From JAMXLG01 sp963818925 (lineage in GTDB: Bacteria > Vulcanimicrobiota > Vulcanimicrobiia > Vulcanimicrobiales > Vulcanimicrobiaceae): DNA of 64,000 nt. This document shows, in pieces, positions 17,529 to 26,167 of the stretch (its first letter is position 1; every line of letters begins with the position of its first letter). The DNA is taken from NCBI GenBank assembly GCA_963818925.1, contig CAWFTN010000001.1, positions 3,100,001 to 3,164,000 of the forward strand. The letters are read 5' to 3'. Below the pieces are notes generated by a model, which was not told the DNA's origin, ran no database searches, and saw nothing but the letters and a program-made list of their open reading frames with translations. The position numbers were made by a program, and so were the translations under genes.

Positions 17529-18683
17529 GTGGACAATCGCATCTACCTCGATTATGCCGCTACGACCCCCGTGCGCCGCGAAGTGCTCGAGGCGATGCTG
17601 CCGTACTTTGCGCAGGCGGGACATAACCCGAGCTCACTGCACGCTGAAGGCCGGCGCGCTCGCGCGGGACTCGACGAGGCGCGCGATCGCGTTGCAGCGA
17701 TCCTTGGTGTGCCGCGTAAAACGATAACGTTTACCGGCAGCGGTTCCGAATCCGACAATCAAGCGATCATCGGTGTTGCGCGCTCACTGCGCGATAAAGG
17801 GCGTCATATCGTTTCGAGTGCGATCGAACATCACGCGGTGTTACACGCGCTCGATGCGCTGCACGATGAAGGATTCGACGTCACACTACTTCCGGTCGAT
17901 ACGCGCGGACTCGTCGACGTCGACGAGTTTGCTGCGGCACTTCGTCCCGATACAGTGCTCGCAACGATCATGCTCGCGAACAACGAGATCGGCACGATTC
18001 AACCGGTTGCGCGACTCGCTGCAATCGCGCGCGCGCACAACGTCGTGTTTCATACCGATGCGGTGCAAGCGGTGCCTTGGATCGACGTACGTCCCGACGC
18101 GCTCAACGTCGACCTCTTGTCGATATCGGCGCACAAGCTCTACGGACCGAAAGGCGTCGGCGTTCTTTACGTGCGCGAAGGCGTTCCGATCCAGCCGCTG
18201 GTCCACGGCGGCGGACAAGAATTCGGGCGCCGTTCGGGGACGGAGAACGTCGCCGGCATCGTGGGGCTTGCGAGCGCGCTCGATCTTGTGGTACGCGAAC
18301 GCGCGCAGACGTCGCCGCGCGTCGAAGCCTTGCGCGACCGTTTCGAAGGGCGGCTGAAGGCCTTGGACGACGTGAGAATCAACGGCGAAGGTGCGCCGCG
18401 TCTGCCAAACAATTGCAATGTGTCATTTGCGGGTATCGACTCAGAATCAATGCTTGTAGGATTGGACCTCGATGGAGTAGCCGTGTCCGCGGGAAGCGCG
18501 TGCACGTCGGGAGCGCTCGAGCCGAGCCACGTCATCGCCGCGCTCGGGATCGATCCCCGTTGGCACCAGGGTGTCATCCGTTTTTCTCTGGGGGCCGGTA
18601 CCGCGGACGCGGAGATCGAACGAGCTGGAAGTTTGGTAGCAGACCTAGCAAGCACGACGAGAGAAAGGAACGTTCACTCATGA
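17529..18683 (+). CDS. iscS: Cysteine desulfurase (IscS/NifS family)
   Basis: PLP enzyme that takes sulfur from cysteine for Fe-S clusters and thiolated cofactors. 384 residues, GTG start. N-terminal IYLDYAATTPV, cofactor lysine in SISAHKLYGPKG, and the sulfur-carrying loop VSAGSACTSGALEPSHV with the active-site Cys. The short form of that loop fits the IscS/NifS class. No iscU or thiI is adjacent in this window. The stop overlaps the next gene by 4 bases. Confidence 0.93.
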   Translation: MDNRIYLDYAATTPVRREVLEAMLPYFAQAGHNPSSLHAEGRRARAGLDEARDRVAAILGVPRKTITFTGSGSESDNQAIIGVARSLRDKGRHIVSSAIEHHAVLHALDALHDEGFDVTLLPVDTRGLVDVDEFAAALRPDTVLATIMLANNEIGTIQPVARLAAIARAHNVVFHTDAVQAVPWIDVRPDALNVDLLSISAHKLYGPKGVGVLYVREGVPIQPLVHGGGQEFGRRSGTENVAGIVGLASALDLVVRERAQTSPRVEALRDRFEGRLKALDDVRINGEGAPRLPNNCNVSFAGIDSESMLVGLDLDGVAVSAGSACTSGALEPSHVIAALGIDPRWHQGVIRFSLGAGTADAEIERAGSLVADLASTTRERNVHS

Positions 18684-19090
18684 CGACCACCGGAAGCGAC
18701 CTCAGCTGGGTCATGTACGTCGGCGTGGGTGTCGGCGTGCTTCTTGTCGGCATCTTCTTCGCGGTTGCGATGCTGGCGTTGGCGAAGACACTCGGACGCG
18801 TGAATGTCACGCTCGACGAGGTCGACCGTCAGATTTCGACGCTCAGCAAGCCGGTCAACACGACGCTGGATCACGTCGGCGGCATTGCCGACACGGCCGA
18901 CCAGACGCTGGCGCGCCTCAGCGGCGTCGTCAAGTCGCTCGAGGATGTGGCGGGCTCGGTCTCGCAGACAGCATCGCTCACAAAAGACGCGTTGTCGCCC
19001 GCGATCGTGAACGTGGGCGCTACGATAACGGGAGTCAGCGCCGGTTTACGCAGACTGGTAACGGGAAGAAAGTCAGCAGGCGAATCCTAG
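18680..19090 (+). CDS. DUF948-type single-TM protein
   Basis: 136 residues. One N-terminal TM helix (about 11-36), then an amphipathic, heptad-like stretch with repeated L/V spacing (STLSKPVNTTLDHVGGIADT and similar), typical of the DUF948 family whose role is unknown. It overlaps the desulfurase stop by 4 bases and lies 15 bases before a YtxH-like gene, a pairing also common in Gram-positives. Confidence 0.75.
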   Translation: MTTTGSDLSWVMYVGVGVGVLLVGIFFAVAMLALAKTLGRVNVTLDEVDRQISTLSKPVNTTLDHVGGIADTADQTLARLSGVVKSLEDVAGSVSQTASLTKDALSPAIVNVGATITGVSAGLRRLVTGRKSAGES

Positions 19091-19105
19091 GAGACGATTT
19101 CGAAC

Positions 19106-19444
19106 ATGAATGACGAGAATCGCGGCGGTGGTTTTTTCGCCGGGTTCCTTCTCGGCGCTATCGTGGGCGGCGCGGTCGCCGTGCTCCTGACCCAAGAAGA
19201 GACGCGCGACGTTCTGGTTGGGAAAGCCCGTGAAGCGGGTAATCTGGCCATGGACGCCACGGATGATTTGCGGGGGCGCGTGACCGACGTTACATCCACG
19301 TGGCAAGAAAGTGCGGCCGAACTCTACGAGCGCGGCCGGCAAGTGGTTGAAAACGCGCGCAGTAATTTCAACGAAGCGGTTGAGGAAGGCAATGCCTCTG
19401 CCGACTCGTTGCGTGAACAACTCGAACGTAAGGCCGACGCATAG
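19106..19444 (+). CDS. YtxH domain protein
   Basis: 112 residues. N-terminal Gly-rich TM segment GGGFFAGFLLGAIVGGAVAV followed by LLTQEETRDVL and a long charged helix, the classic YtxH pattern (LL.aP.sGkeTR). These are small membrane-anchored proteins tied to general stress regulons in Bacilli. Their location beside the rsbV-rsbW-sigma cassette fits a stress link, which is inference. Confidence 0.8.
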   Translation: MNDENRGGGFFAGFLLGAIVGGAVAVLLTQEETRDVLVGKAREAGNLAMDATDDLRGRVTDVTSTWQESAAELYERGRQVVENARSNFNEAVEEGNASADSLREQLERKADA

Positions 19445-19446
19445 GA

Positions 19447-19803
19447 GTGAAAAAGACGTTGGACATCAAGGTGAACGTGCGTGAAGCACAAGGCGATTGT
19501 TACGTCGTCGATCTCGGTGGTGAGATCGACGTATATACGTCGCCGAAGGTCAAGGACGCCATCGGCGAACTCATCGATCGCGGCGTGTATCACCTCGTCA
19601 TCAATCTGGAGAAGGTCCGGTATATCGACTCGACCGGTCTCGGCGTGCTCATCGGCGGCCTCAAGCGCGTTCGCGAGCATGGCGGATCGGTGAACCTGGT
19701 CTGCACGAATCCGCAGATCAAGAAGATTTTCGACATCACCGGCCTCGTCAAAATTTTTGGTATCTTCGAAAGTGAAGACGCGGCAATGAAGGCACTAGTG
19801 TGA
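19447..19803 (+). CDS. rsbV: Anti-sigma factor antagonist, STAS domain (RsbV/SpoIIAA-like)
   Basis: 118 residues, GTG start. The STAS fold is clear, with the phosphorylation site Ser in YIDSTGLGVLIGG. Unphosphorylated protein binds the anti-sigma kinase and frees the sigma factor. Its stop overlaps the start of the kinase gene by 4 bases, and the sigma factor gene follows, giving a complete partner-switching module. Confidence 0.92.
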   Translation: MKKTLDIKVNVREAQGDCYVVDLGGEIDVYTSPKVKDAIGELIDRGVYHLVINLEKVRYIDSTGLGVLIGGLKRVREHGGSVNLVCTNPQIKKIFDITGLVKIFGIFESEDAAMKALV

Positions 19804-20228
19804 ATCAGCCGGTTCCGCGCGCTGACGACGTCGACGTCGTCGAACTGCGCGTTCCGTGTAAGGCGGAGTGGGTCGCCCTCGCGCGGCTGTCGGTTGCAGC
19901 CGTCGCAAGCCGTCTGCATTTCTCGATCGACGAGATCGAAGACATCAAACTCGCCGTCGCCGAGGCGTGCACCAACGCGATTCAGCATGCACATGGAAGC
20001 TCGTACATCGAGATCCGTTGTGAAGCGCTCAGCGACGGCCTTCGCATTCAGGTACGCGATTACGGACGTGGAACGCGTCCCGAAAGCATCCGTTCGCGCG
20101 AGCTCGAGGACGAGCGCGTCGGAGGATTGGGCGTGTTCTTGATTCGCTCGCTGATGGACGACGTTTCATACGACGTGCATCCCGAGCAAGGGACGCAGCT
20201 CATTATGACCAAGCGACTACCGGTATAA
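19800..20228 (+). CDS. rsbW: Anti-sigma factor serine kinase (RsbW/SpoIIAB-like)
   Basis: 142 residues, GTG start at 19800. GHKL ATPase with N-box EACTNAIQHAH and G1 box DYGRGTRPESI; the G2 region is GGLGVFLIRSLMD. It binds the sigma factor or phosphorylates the STAS antagonist. No RsbU-type phosphatase is present in the window, so the input must come from elsewhere. Confidence 0.93.
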   Translation: MNQPVPRADDVDVVELRVPCKAEWVALARLSVAAVASRLHFSIDEIEDIKLAVAEACTNAIQHAHGSSYIEIRCEALSDGLRIQVRDYGRGTRPESIRSRELEDERVGGLGVFLIRSLMDDVSYDVHPEQGTQLIMTKRLPV

Positions 20229-20229
20229 C

Positions 20230-21036
20230 GTGCAAGAATCGAACCCGGACGTTCGTTCCGAGCGGGAACGGACGCGTGCGTTGTTTGGGCGGTTCGCAGC
20301 CGTACGAGCGCGCCACGATCAGAACCCCGATCGCAAGGACAGCGAGTATGAATCCATGCGCAACGATCTCGTCGTCGCGCACCTCAACCTCGTGAGGTTT
20401 CTCGCGCTCAAATTCGCCAATCGCGGCGAGCCGCTCGACGATCTCGTTCAGGTGGGAACGGTTGGATTGCTCAAGGCGATCGATCGTTTCGAAACCGATC
20501 GGGGCGTAGAGTTCACGACGTACGCGACGCCGACGATCGTCGGCGAGATCAAGCGCTATTTCCGCGACAAGGGCTGGGCGGTCAAAGTGCCGCGCCGGTT
20601 GCAAGAACTCAATCTTTCCGTCAATCGTGCAAACGAAAAGATGGCGGTCGAACTCGGGCGCAGTCCGACGGTGGCCGAACTCGCAGAACGCTTGAATGCG
20701 ACCGAAGAAGAAATCCTCGAAGCGCAAGAGTTGGGACAGGCGTACAACTTGCTCTCGCTCGATTCGGAAGTCTCCGGCGAAGGCGAAAAGAAATCCCAGA
20801 CGCTGGCGGATACGGTCGGGATCACCGACTCCGGATTGGAAATGCTCGAGGATCGCGCGAATCTCGAGCGCGCGTTTCACGTGCTCACCGGACGCGAACG
20901 CGTCATCATTTATTTGCGTTTCTACGAATCGGTTTCGCAGACGGAGATCGCGAAGCGCCTCAACGTCTCGCAGATGCACGTCTCGCGCCTGCAGGCGAAG
21001 GCGTTGGAAAAATTGCGGGCGGTGCTGCGCGAGTGA
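20230..21036 (+). CDS. sigB: SigB/SigF/SigG-family RNA polymerase sigma factor
   Basis: 268 residues, GTG start. Region 2: LVQVGTVGLLKAIDRFETDR and FTTYATPTIVGEIKRYFRDK; region 3 with RLQELNLSVNRA; region 4 with the helix-turn-helix SQTEIAKRLNVSQMHVSRLQ. This arrangement matches the sigma-70 group regulated by RsbV/RsbW partner switching. It lies one base after the kinase stop. Its target promoters cannot be told from this window. Confidence 0.94.
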   Translation: MQESNPDVRSERERTRALFGRFAAVRARHDQNPDRKDSEYESMRNDLVVAHLNLVRFLALKFANRGEPLDDLVQVGTVGLLKAIDRFETDRGVEFTTYATPTIVGEIKRYFRDKGWAVKVPRRLQELNLSVNRANEKMAVELGRSPTVAELAERLNATEEEILEAQELGQAYNLLSLDSEVSGEGEKKSQTLADTVGITDSGLEMLEDRANLERAFHVLTGRERVIIYLRFYESVSQTEIAKRLNVSQMHVSRLQAKALEKLRAVLRE

Positions 21037-21353
21037 TGCGCCGCATCGCCGCGCTCGCGGCGACGGTCGCGCTCACCGCATGCGCGGGCGAAAGCGCGCA
21101 ATCATCCGCATCGCCGTCACCCGCGAGCCGCGCCTATTTGCGCGCAGCGTTCCGAACCAGTTTTCTTCACTCGTGTCTTGGCGCTATCCGAGGAAAGCCG
21201 GGCCAGATGTATTGCCGGTGCGCCGAGGATCGCTTGGAAGCGTCGTTCACCGACGACGAGTTGGCGCGCTTGACGCCGGACGACCCGAAATTTCAAGCCG
21301 CCACGCATGCATGTGCGGCAAAAGCCGGATTGCGGGTGGCTCCGGGGCACTAG
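21036..21353 (+). CDS. Small lipoprotein, unknown function
   Basis: 105 residues. Lipoprotein signal MRRIAALAATVALTAC with lipobox LTAC. The mature part is about 90 residues and has four further Cys (SCLG, YCRC, HACAAK), which could form two disulfides. Not a family I recognise. ATG 21036 overlaps the sigma gene stop (GTGATG; GTG 21033 is also possible), so it may be co-expressed with the stress sigma factor. Confidence 0.65.
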   Translation: MRRIAALAATVALTACAGESAQSSASPSPASRAYLRAAFRTSFLHSCLGAIRGKPGQMYCRCAEDRLEASFTDDELARLTPDDPKFQAATHACAAKAGLRVAPGH

Positions 21354-21396
21354 GGCGGTTAACGCGCCGTCGTTGTAGTATCTTCCGGAAGCCCTT

Positions 21397-24009
21397 ATGA
21401 AAAGCCAAGAACTCCGTCAGGCTTGGATCGACTTTTTCGTCGCCAAGCAACACAAGCTGCTTCCCTCGGCGAGCCTCATACCCGACGAAATGTCGACGAC
21501 GCTCTTTACGATCGCCGGCATGGAGCAGTTCGTCCCCGTCTTTCTCGGCGAGCAGCCGCCTCCCGCACCGCGCGCGGTGACGGTGCAGCGCTGCTTGCGC
21601 GTCGCCGGCGCCAAGAGCGATATCGAAAACGTCGGCCGCACCGGCCGCCACGGCACCTTCCTCGAAATGCTCGGGAATTTTTCGTTCGGCGACTATTACA
21701 AGCGCGAAGCGATTGCGTGGGCGTGGGAGTTCTCGACGCAAGTCCTCAAGCTCGATCCCAAGCGCATCTATGTCACCGTGCACACGACCGACGATGATGC
21801 CGAGCGCATTTGGATCGAAGAAGTCGGCCTTCCGAGAGAGCGCATCAGCCGTTGGGATGAAGATAATTTCTGGACGATGGGGCCGACGGGTCCGTGCGGT
21901 CCGTGCACGGAGTTGTTTTACGATACCGGCGCGGAGAATGCGAGCGGTCCCGACGACACCGGTCCAAACTTGGGCAACCGGTTCGTCGAATTTTGGAACG
22001 TCGTTTTTCAGCAATACAATCGCGGCAGCGACGGCCGCGTAACGGAACTGCCGAAGAAATCGATCGATACCGGCGCCGGTTTCGAGCGCTGTCTCGCGCT
22101 CGCGAACCGTCAAGCGTCGATGTACGAAACGGATCTCTTCACCGATTTGATCGCCGCGCAACCGCCGGTCGGACAAACGTCCCTTGCGCCCGCCGACCAG
22201 CGCGTGCGCCAGAACATCATCGCCGACCATGCGCGCGCGGTCACGTTTCTAATCAACGACGGTATCTTTCCGTCGAATACCGATCGGGGCTACGTGCTGC
22301 GGTTCTTGATCCGTCGCGCGATTCGCAACGGGCGTTTGCTGGGCTATCCCGACGGTTTTCTCACCGAACTCATCCCGGCCGTCGTGCAATCGCTTGCGAC
22401 CGGATATCCCGAGTTGCGGCAAAACGTCGCGCGCATTGCGCAGACGTTGCGCGCGGAGGAACAAACCTTCGATCGGACATTGGCGCGCGGTATGGCGATG
22501 CTCGACCGTCTGATTGCGGACGCGAACGACAACTGCACGCGGCTGATCTCCGGTGAAGATGCGTTCGTCTTGCACGATACATACGGTTTTCCGGTCGAAC
22601 TGACGCGCGAAATCGCGAGTGACGGCGGCGTTGCCGTGGATACCGTCGAGTTCGAGCAGAAGATGAACGAACAGCGCGAGCGCGCGCGCCGTGATGCCGC
22701 ATCGAAGCGCGCAGTCGTGACGCTCGCGGAGTTGCCCGCCGTCAAGTCGGAATTCACCGGTTACGAGGGACTCGAGGGCAACGGCGAAGTCGTCGCGCTT
22801 CTCAAAGAGGACAAGCCGGTCGACGCCCTGAGCGCCGGCGAACGCGGCATCATCGTTCTCGATCGGACGTCGTTTTACGCCGAACGCGGTGGCCAGATCG
22901 GCGATCGGGGGCGGTTGACGAACGACGACGGCTCCGTCTTCGAAGTTGAAGACACCCAGGCTATGGGCGACTCGGTCGCGCACCACGGCATCGTGCGCGG
23001 CGGAGAGTTCCGCGCGAGCAATCGCGTGCACACGGCGGTATATGACTGGTGGCGTCGGGAGATTCGGCGCCATCACACCTCGGCGCACTTACTTCAGCGC
23101 GCCCTCAAAGACGTGCTCGGCGACGACGTCGCACAGGCCGGATCGTGGGTCGGTATCGATCGCATGCGCTTCGATTTTCGCTGGCCCGCAGGCGCGTTAT
23201 CACCGGATCAAAAGCGCGCGGTGTCCGCGCGCGTCAACGAAATGATTCGCGACGACTCGCATCTCGTCACGCGCGAACTGCCCATAGAAGAGGCGCGCAG
23301 CACCGGCGCGATTACGATGGCGGGTGAGAAGTACGGCGAAGTCGTGCGCGTCGTGCAGGCGGGACCCTCCGTGGAGTTCTGCGGCGGCACGCATTCGCAC
23401 ACGACCGGCGAACTCGGGATGTTCCTCATCCTTAGTGAATCGTCGATCGGCAGCGGTGTGCGCCGTATCGAAAGCTGCGTTTCGCAAGCGGCGGAAGATT
23501 TCGTCGGACGCCAGCAGACGCTCGTCGGCGATCTTGCCGCGTCGCTCGCGACGACGCCGGATGAAATCTCGGAACGCGTTGGCCGCATGCAGCGCGACAT
23601 CAAAGATCTGCAGACGGCTGTCGGGCAACTGAAGGCGCGCCTTGCTGCCGCGGATGCGCAGGCGTATCTCGAGCGCGTGGAACGCAAGGGTGAGCGCGCG
23701 TTCGTCGGTGCGGTCGTGCACGAAGGCAACGCGGAAGCGTTGCGGCATCTCACGAGCGCGCTTCGCAGCCGAATGCCGAGCGGTGTCATTGCGCTCGCCG
23801 GCGTCGATAACGGCAGCGTGAATCTGCTCGTCTCCGCTAGCGACGATCTCGTGAAAGCCGGCATACATGCGGGGAATCTGGTGAAGCTCGCGGCTCCGCT
23901 CGTCGACGGCAAAGGCGGCGGGGCGCCGGCGCAAGCGCAAGGCGGCGGAAAAAACGCGAACGGCGCACCGGCGGCGGTGCAAGCAATTCGTGACGCCGTG
24001 CTGGCGTGA
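21397..24009 (+). CDS. alaS: Alanine-tRNA ligase
   Basis: 870 residues, normal size. N-terminal catalytic domain with LRQAWIDFFVAKQHKLLPS; editing domain with zinc ligands in HHTSAHLLQRAL and Cys662 of CGGTHSHTTGELG; C-terminal DHHA1-type domain ending in a Gly-rich LVDGKGGGAPAQAQGGGKN, the usual tRNA-binding tail. Charges tRNA-Ala and clears mischarged Ser/Gly. The stop overlaps the next start. Confidence 0.97.
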   Translation: MKSQELRQAWIDFFVAKQHKLLPSASLIPDEMSTTLFTIAGMEQFVPVFLGEQPPPAPRAVTVQRCLRVAGAKSDIENVGRTGRHGTFLEMLGNFSFGDYYKREAIAWAWEFSTQVLKLDPKRIYVTVHTTDDDAERIWIEEVGLPRERISRWDEDNFWTMGPTGPCGPCTELFYDTGAENASGPDDTGPNLGNRFVEFWNVVFQQYNRGSDGRVTELPKKSIDTGAGFERCLALANRQASMYETDLFTDLIAAQPPVGQTSLAPADQRVRQNIIADHARAVTFLINDGIFPSNTDRGYVLRFLIRRAIRNGRLLGYPDGFLTELIPAVVQSLATGYPELRQNVARIAQTLRAEEQTFDRTLARGMAMLDRLIADANDNCTRLISGEDAFVLHDTYGFPVELTREIASDGGVAVDTVEFEQKMNEQRERARRDAASKRAVVTLAELPAVKSEFTGYEGLEGNGEVVALLKEDKPVDALSAGERGIIVLDRTSFYAERGGQIGDRGRLTNDDGSVFEVEDTQAMGDSVAHHGIVRGGEFRASNRVHTAVYDWWRREIRRHHTSAHLLQRALKDVLGDDVAQAGSWVGIDRMRFDFRWPAGALSPDQKRAVSARVNEMIRDDSHLVTRELPIEEARSTGAITMAGEKYGEVVRVVQAGPSVEFCGGTHSHTTGELGMFLILSESSIGSGVRRIESCVSQAAEDFVGRQQTLVGDLAASLATTPDEISERVGRMQRDIKDLQTAVGQLKARLAAADAQAYLERVERKGERAFVGAVVHEGNAEALRHLTSALRSRMPSGVIALAGVDNGSVNLLVSASDDLVKAGIHAGNLVKLAAPLVDGKGGGAPAQAQGGGKNANGAPAAVQAIRDAVLA

Positions 24010-24707
24010 TGCGCGTTCTTGCCTTTCTCGTGGCGCTGGCGGCATTGATTGCCGCAGCGCCGCGAAGCCCGGCGCCGATCGATTCACAAATCGCGCTCGA
24101 GCGCTACGAGCTCGAGATGTCCTCGCTCAAGCGCCCGAAAGCAATGATCTTCACGTACACGGTTTCGCAGGCGGGCGCGAATTCGATCGAGCAGCGCCAT
24201 CAGGTGTATCGCAGCGGCGAACGGGTTCGCGATGAGACCCTAGCCGTGGACGGCACGTCGTTGACGCGCAAGGTGGTGACGATCGCCAAGCGCCCCGATC
24301 GCTACGATGTGTCGCGCGTTGCACCGCGCACCGCGACGTATACCATGCTGTTCGTACGTTCCGTGCGCGACGGATCCCACTTCGATTACAAGTACGAAGC
24401 GAAGCCGTTGGTCCCGACCGATACGGGCTTTGCGGTGACGACGGTAACGATCGACGGACAAACATATTTACCGCGAACGATTGAGTTTCGCGCCGCTGCC
24501 GGAACGATGACCGGAACCGGTGAGTTGCAATACGGCAGGTCCGCCGGATTTTGGGTCCCGCTTGTTGCGAGCGTCGAAGCCGACGTGAAAGGCAAACCGA
24601 CGCGCGAGCGCATCACCTGGACCGGCTACCGCTTCCCGCGTTCGTTGCCGCCGTCAACGTTCGTCGGTCCGAAGCCGCGGCCGGAGCCGACGCTTCCGGC
24701 ACAGTAG
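24009..24707 (+). CDS. Secreted protein of unknown function (LolA-like fold possible)
   Basis: 232 residues with signal peptide MRVLAFLVALAALIAAAP. The mature part alternates polar and hydrophobic residues as in a beta-rich fold; FTYTVSQAGANSIEQRHQVY and GERVRDETLAVDG resemble the start of periplasmic lipoprotein carriers, but the match is too weak to name. Overlaps the alaS stop (GTGATG) and ends 2 bases before the next membrane protein gene. Confidence 0.6.
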   Translation: MRVLAFLVALAALIAAAPRSPAPIDSQIALERYELEMSSLKRPKAMIFTYTVSQAGANSIEQRHQVYRSGERVRDETLAVDGTSLTRKVVTIAKRPDRYDVSRVAPRTATYTMLFVRSVRDGSHFDYKYEAKPLVPTDTGFAVTTVTIDGQTYLPRTIEFRAAAGTMTGTGELQYGRSAGFWVPLVASVEADVKGKPTRERITWTGYRFPRSLPPSTFVGPKPRPEPTLPAQ

Positions 24708-24709
24708 CG

Positions 24710-26167
24710 ATGAAGACGGCGCGCCTCGCAAGCCTTGCGGCGTTCGGCGCGCCGTTGATTCTCTACGCCGTCACGGCACATCGTTTCGTCGGGTTTTGGG
24801 ACGTCGGCGAAATGGATACCGTGCCGTACATTCTCGGCATTGCGCATCCGCCCGGACTCCCGTTCTACACGCTTGCGGGATGGGTGTTTTCTCATGCGCT
24901 TGCGTTCGGGCCGGTCGCGTTTCGCATGAGTGTGTTCAGCGCACTAGCGATGAGCATCGCGTCGTGGTGCGTGTACGCGATCGTTCGCGAATTACACGGC
25001 GACGCTGTGCCGGCCGTTCTTGCGGCCTGGCTGTTTGCCTGCGGCGGGGTCGCATGGACGGTGGCTACGCGCGCCGATGTGCACGCCGTCGAAATCGCGT
25101 TGTACGCGACGACGTTGCTTCTGCTGCTGCGGTGGTACCGTAAACCGAATCGGCCTCGCCTTTACGTCACGGCATTGACGTTTGGGCTCGCGGTTGCGGC
25201 GCATCCCGTCGGTTTATTCTTGCTTCCGGCACTCTTGACGCTCGTGATCGCAAGATTGGATGAAACCGACGGCCGGCCGTTGCTCGTGGCTTCACTGATC
25301 GCCGTTGTGTCGGCAACGATTTGGCTTCTTTATCTTCCGTTGCGCAGCGCGTACGTTACTGCAGCGCACCTCGATCCGGTCGCGCAGCTCGGCGTCATTG
25401 GAAACGCATTCTGGGATTACGACCATCCGATGGTACCGGCAAACTTCTTCTATCTCGTCTCCGCTCAGGATCTCGACGTCGCCGCCGGCTTTCACGGCTA
25501 TGCAAACGGTGGATTTTCCGATGCATTATCGTCATTTTTTGCGCTTTGCGCACATGAGATGACGCCGCTCGGTCTCATCGCCGCGGCAATCGGTGCATTC
25601 TTTGCAGTGCGACGGCGTGACGTTCGCATCGCCGCGCTCTTCATCGCCGCCGTTTCACCGGCGCTCTTTGCGCTCGGATTTCGCGACGAATCGGATGCCT
25701 CGCGCTACTTCTTACCGGCGTTCGTCGTCCTTGCGTCGCTGGCAGGATACGGTTTGAGCGGATTGGCGAACGCGCTCGTTCGCGTGCCCGCGCACATCGC
25801 GATGCTTATCGTTGCCGGCGTGTTGGCGACAACGCAGCCGACAATTTCCGGACAGGCTGACGACCGCCGCGCGCTCGATGAAGCGAATGCCGTTCTCCAA
25901 CGAACGCCCGATGATGCCGTGATCGTTGCAAGTTGGACGCTCTCTCCGGCGCTTGCGTATCGCGCGTACGTGGATCGCGCCACGGGGCGGCGCACGATCG
26001 TTCCCGCATGGATCGGTGAAATCGCCGACCGTCTCGACGGCTGGAGTGCGCGCCGTCCCGTCTTCGTCGTCGGCACGCCCGAAGGAAGCGTTCGCGGCTT
26101 TCGCCTCGAACGGCTCTCCGCGCAACCCGAACTCTACCGTGTGGAACGAACGACCGCGCAACTGTGA
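24710..26167 (+). CDS. Polytopic membrane protein, DUF2723/TMEM260-like glycosyltransferase candidate
   Basis: 485 residues, around ten TM helices and a soluble C-terminus of about 110 residues. The N-terminal loop FWDVGEMDTVPYILGIAHPPGLPFYTLAG, with acidic residues after TM1 and the HPPG(L)P motif, matches the DUF2723 family, related to protein O-mannosyltransferases. It would use a polyprenyl-linked sugar at the membrane. Overlaps the next membrane protein gene by 4 bases, so the two may work together. Confidence 0.75.
   Translation: MKTARLASLAAFGAPLILYAVTAHRFVGFWDVGEMDTVPYILGIAHPPGLPFYTLAGWVFSHALAFGPVAFRMSVFSALAMSIASWCVYAIVRELHGDAVPAVLAAWLFACGGVAWTVATRADVHAVEIALYATTLLLLLRWYRKPNRPRLYVTALTFGLAVAAHPVGLFLLPALLTLVIARLDETDGRPLLVASLIAVVSATIWLLYLPLRSAYVTAAHLDPVAQLGVIGNAFWDYDHPMVPANFFYLVSAQDLDVAAGFHGYANGGFSDALSSFFALCAHEMTPLGLIAAAIGAFFAVRRRDVRIAALFIAAVSPALFALGFRDESDASRYFLPAFVVLASLAGYGLSGLANALVRVPAHIAMLIVAGVLATTQPTISGQADDRRALDEANAVLQRTPDDAVIVASWTLSPALAYRAYVDRATGRRTIVPAWIGEIADRLDGWSARRPVFVVGTPEGSVRGFRLERLSAQPELYRVERTTAQL

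Noticed and set aside
21247..22230. 327-codon minus ORF opposite alaS
   Set aside because: Shadow of alaS in high-GC DNA; Arg-rich, without domain signal.
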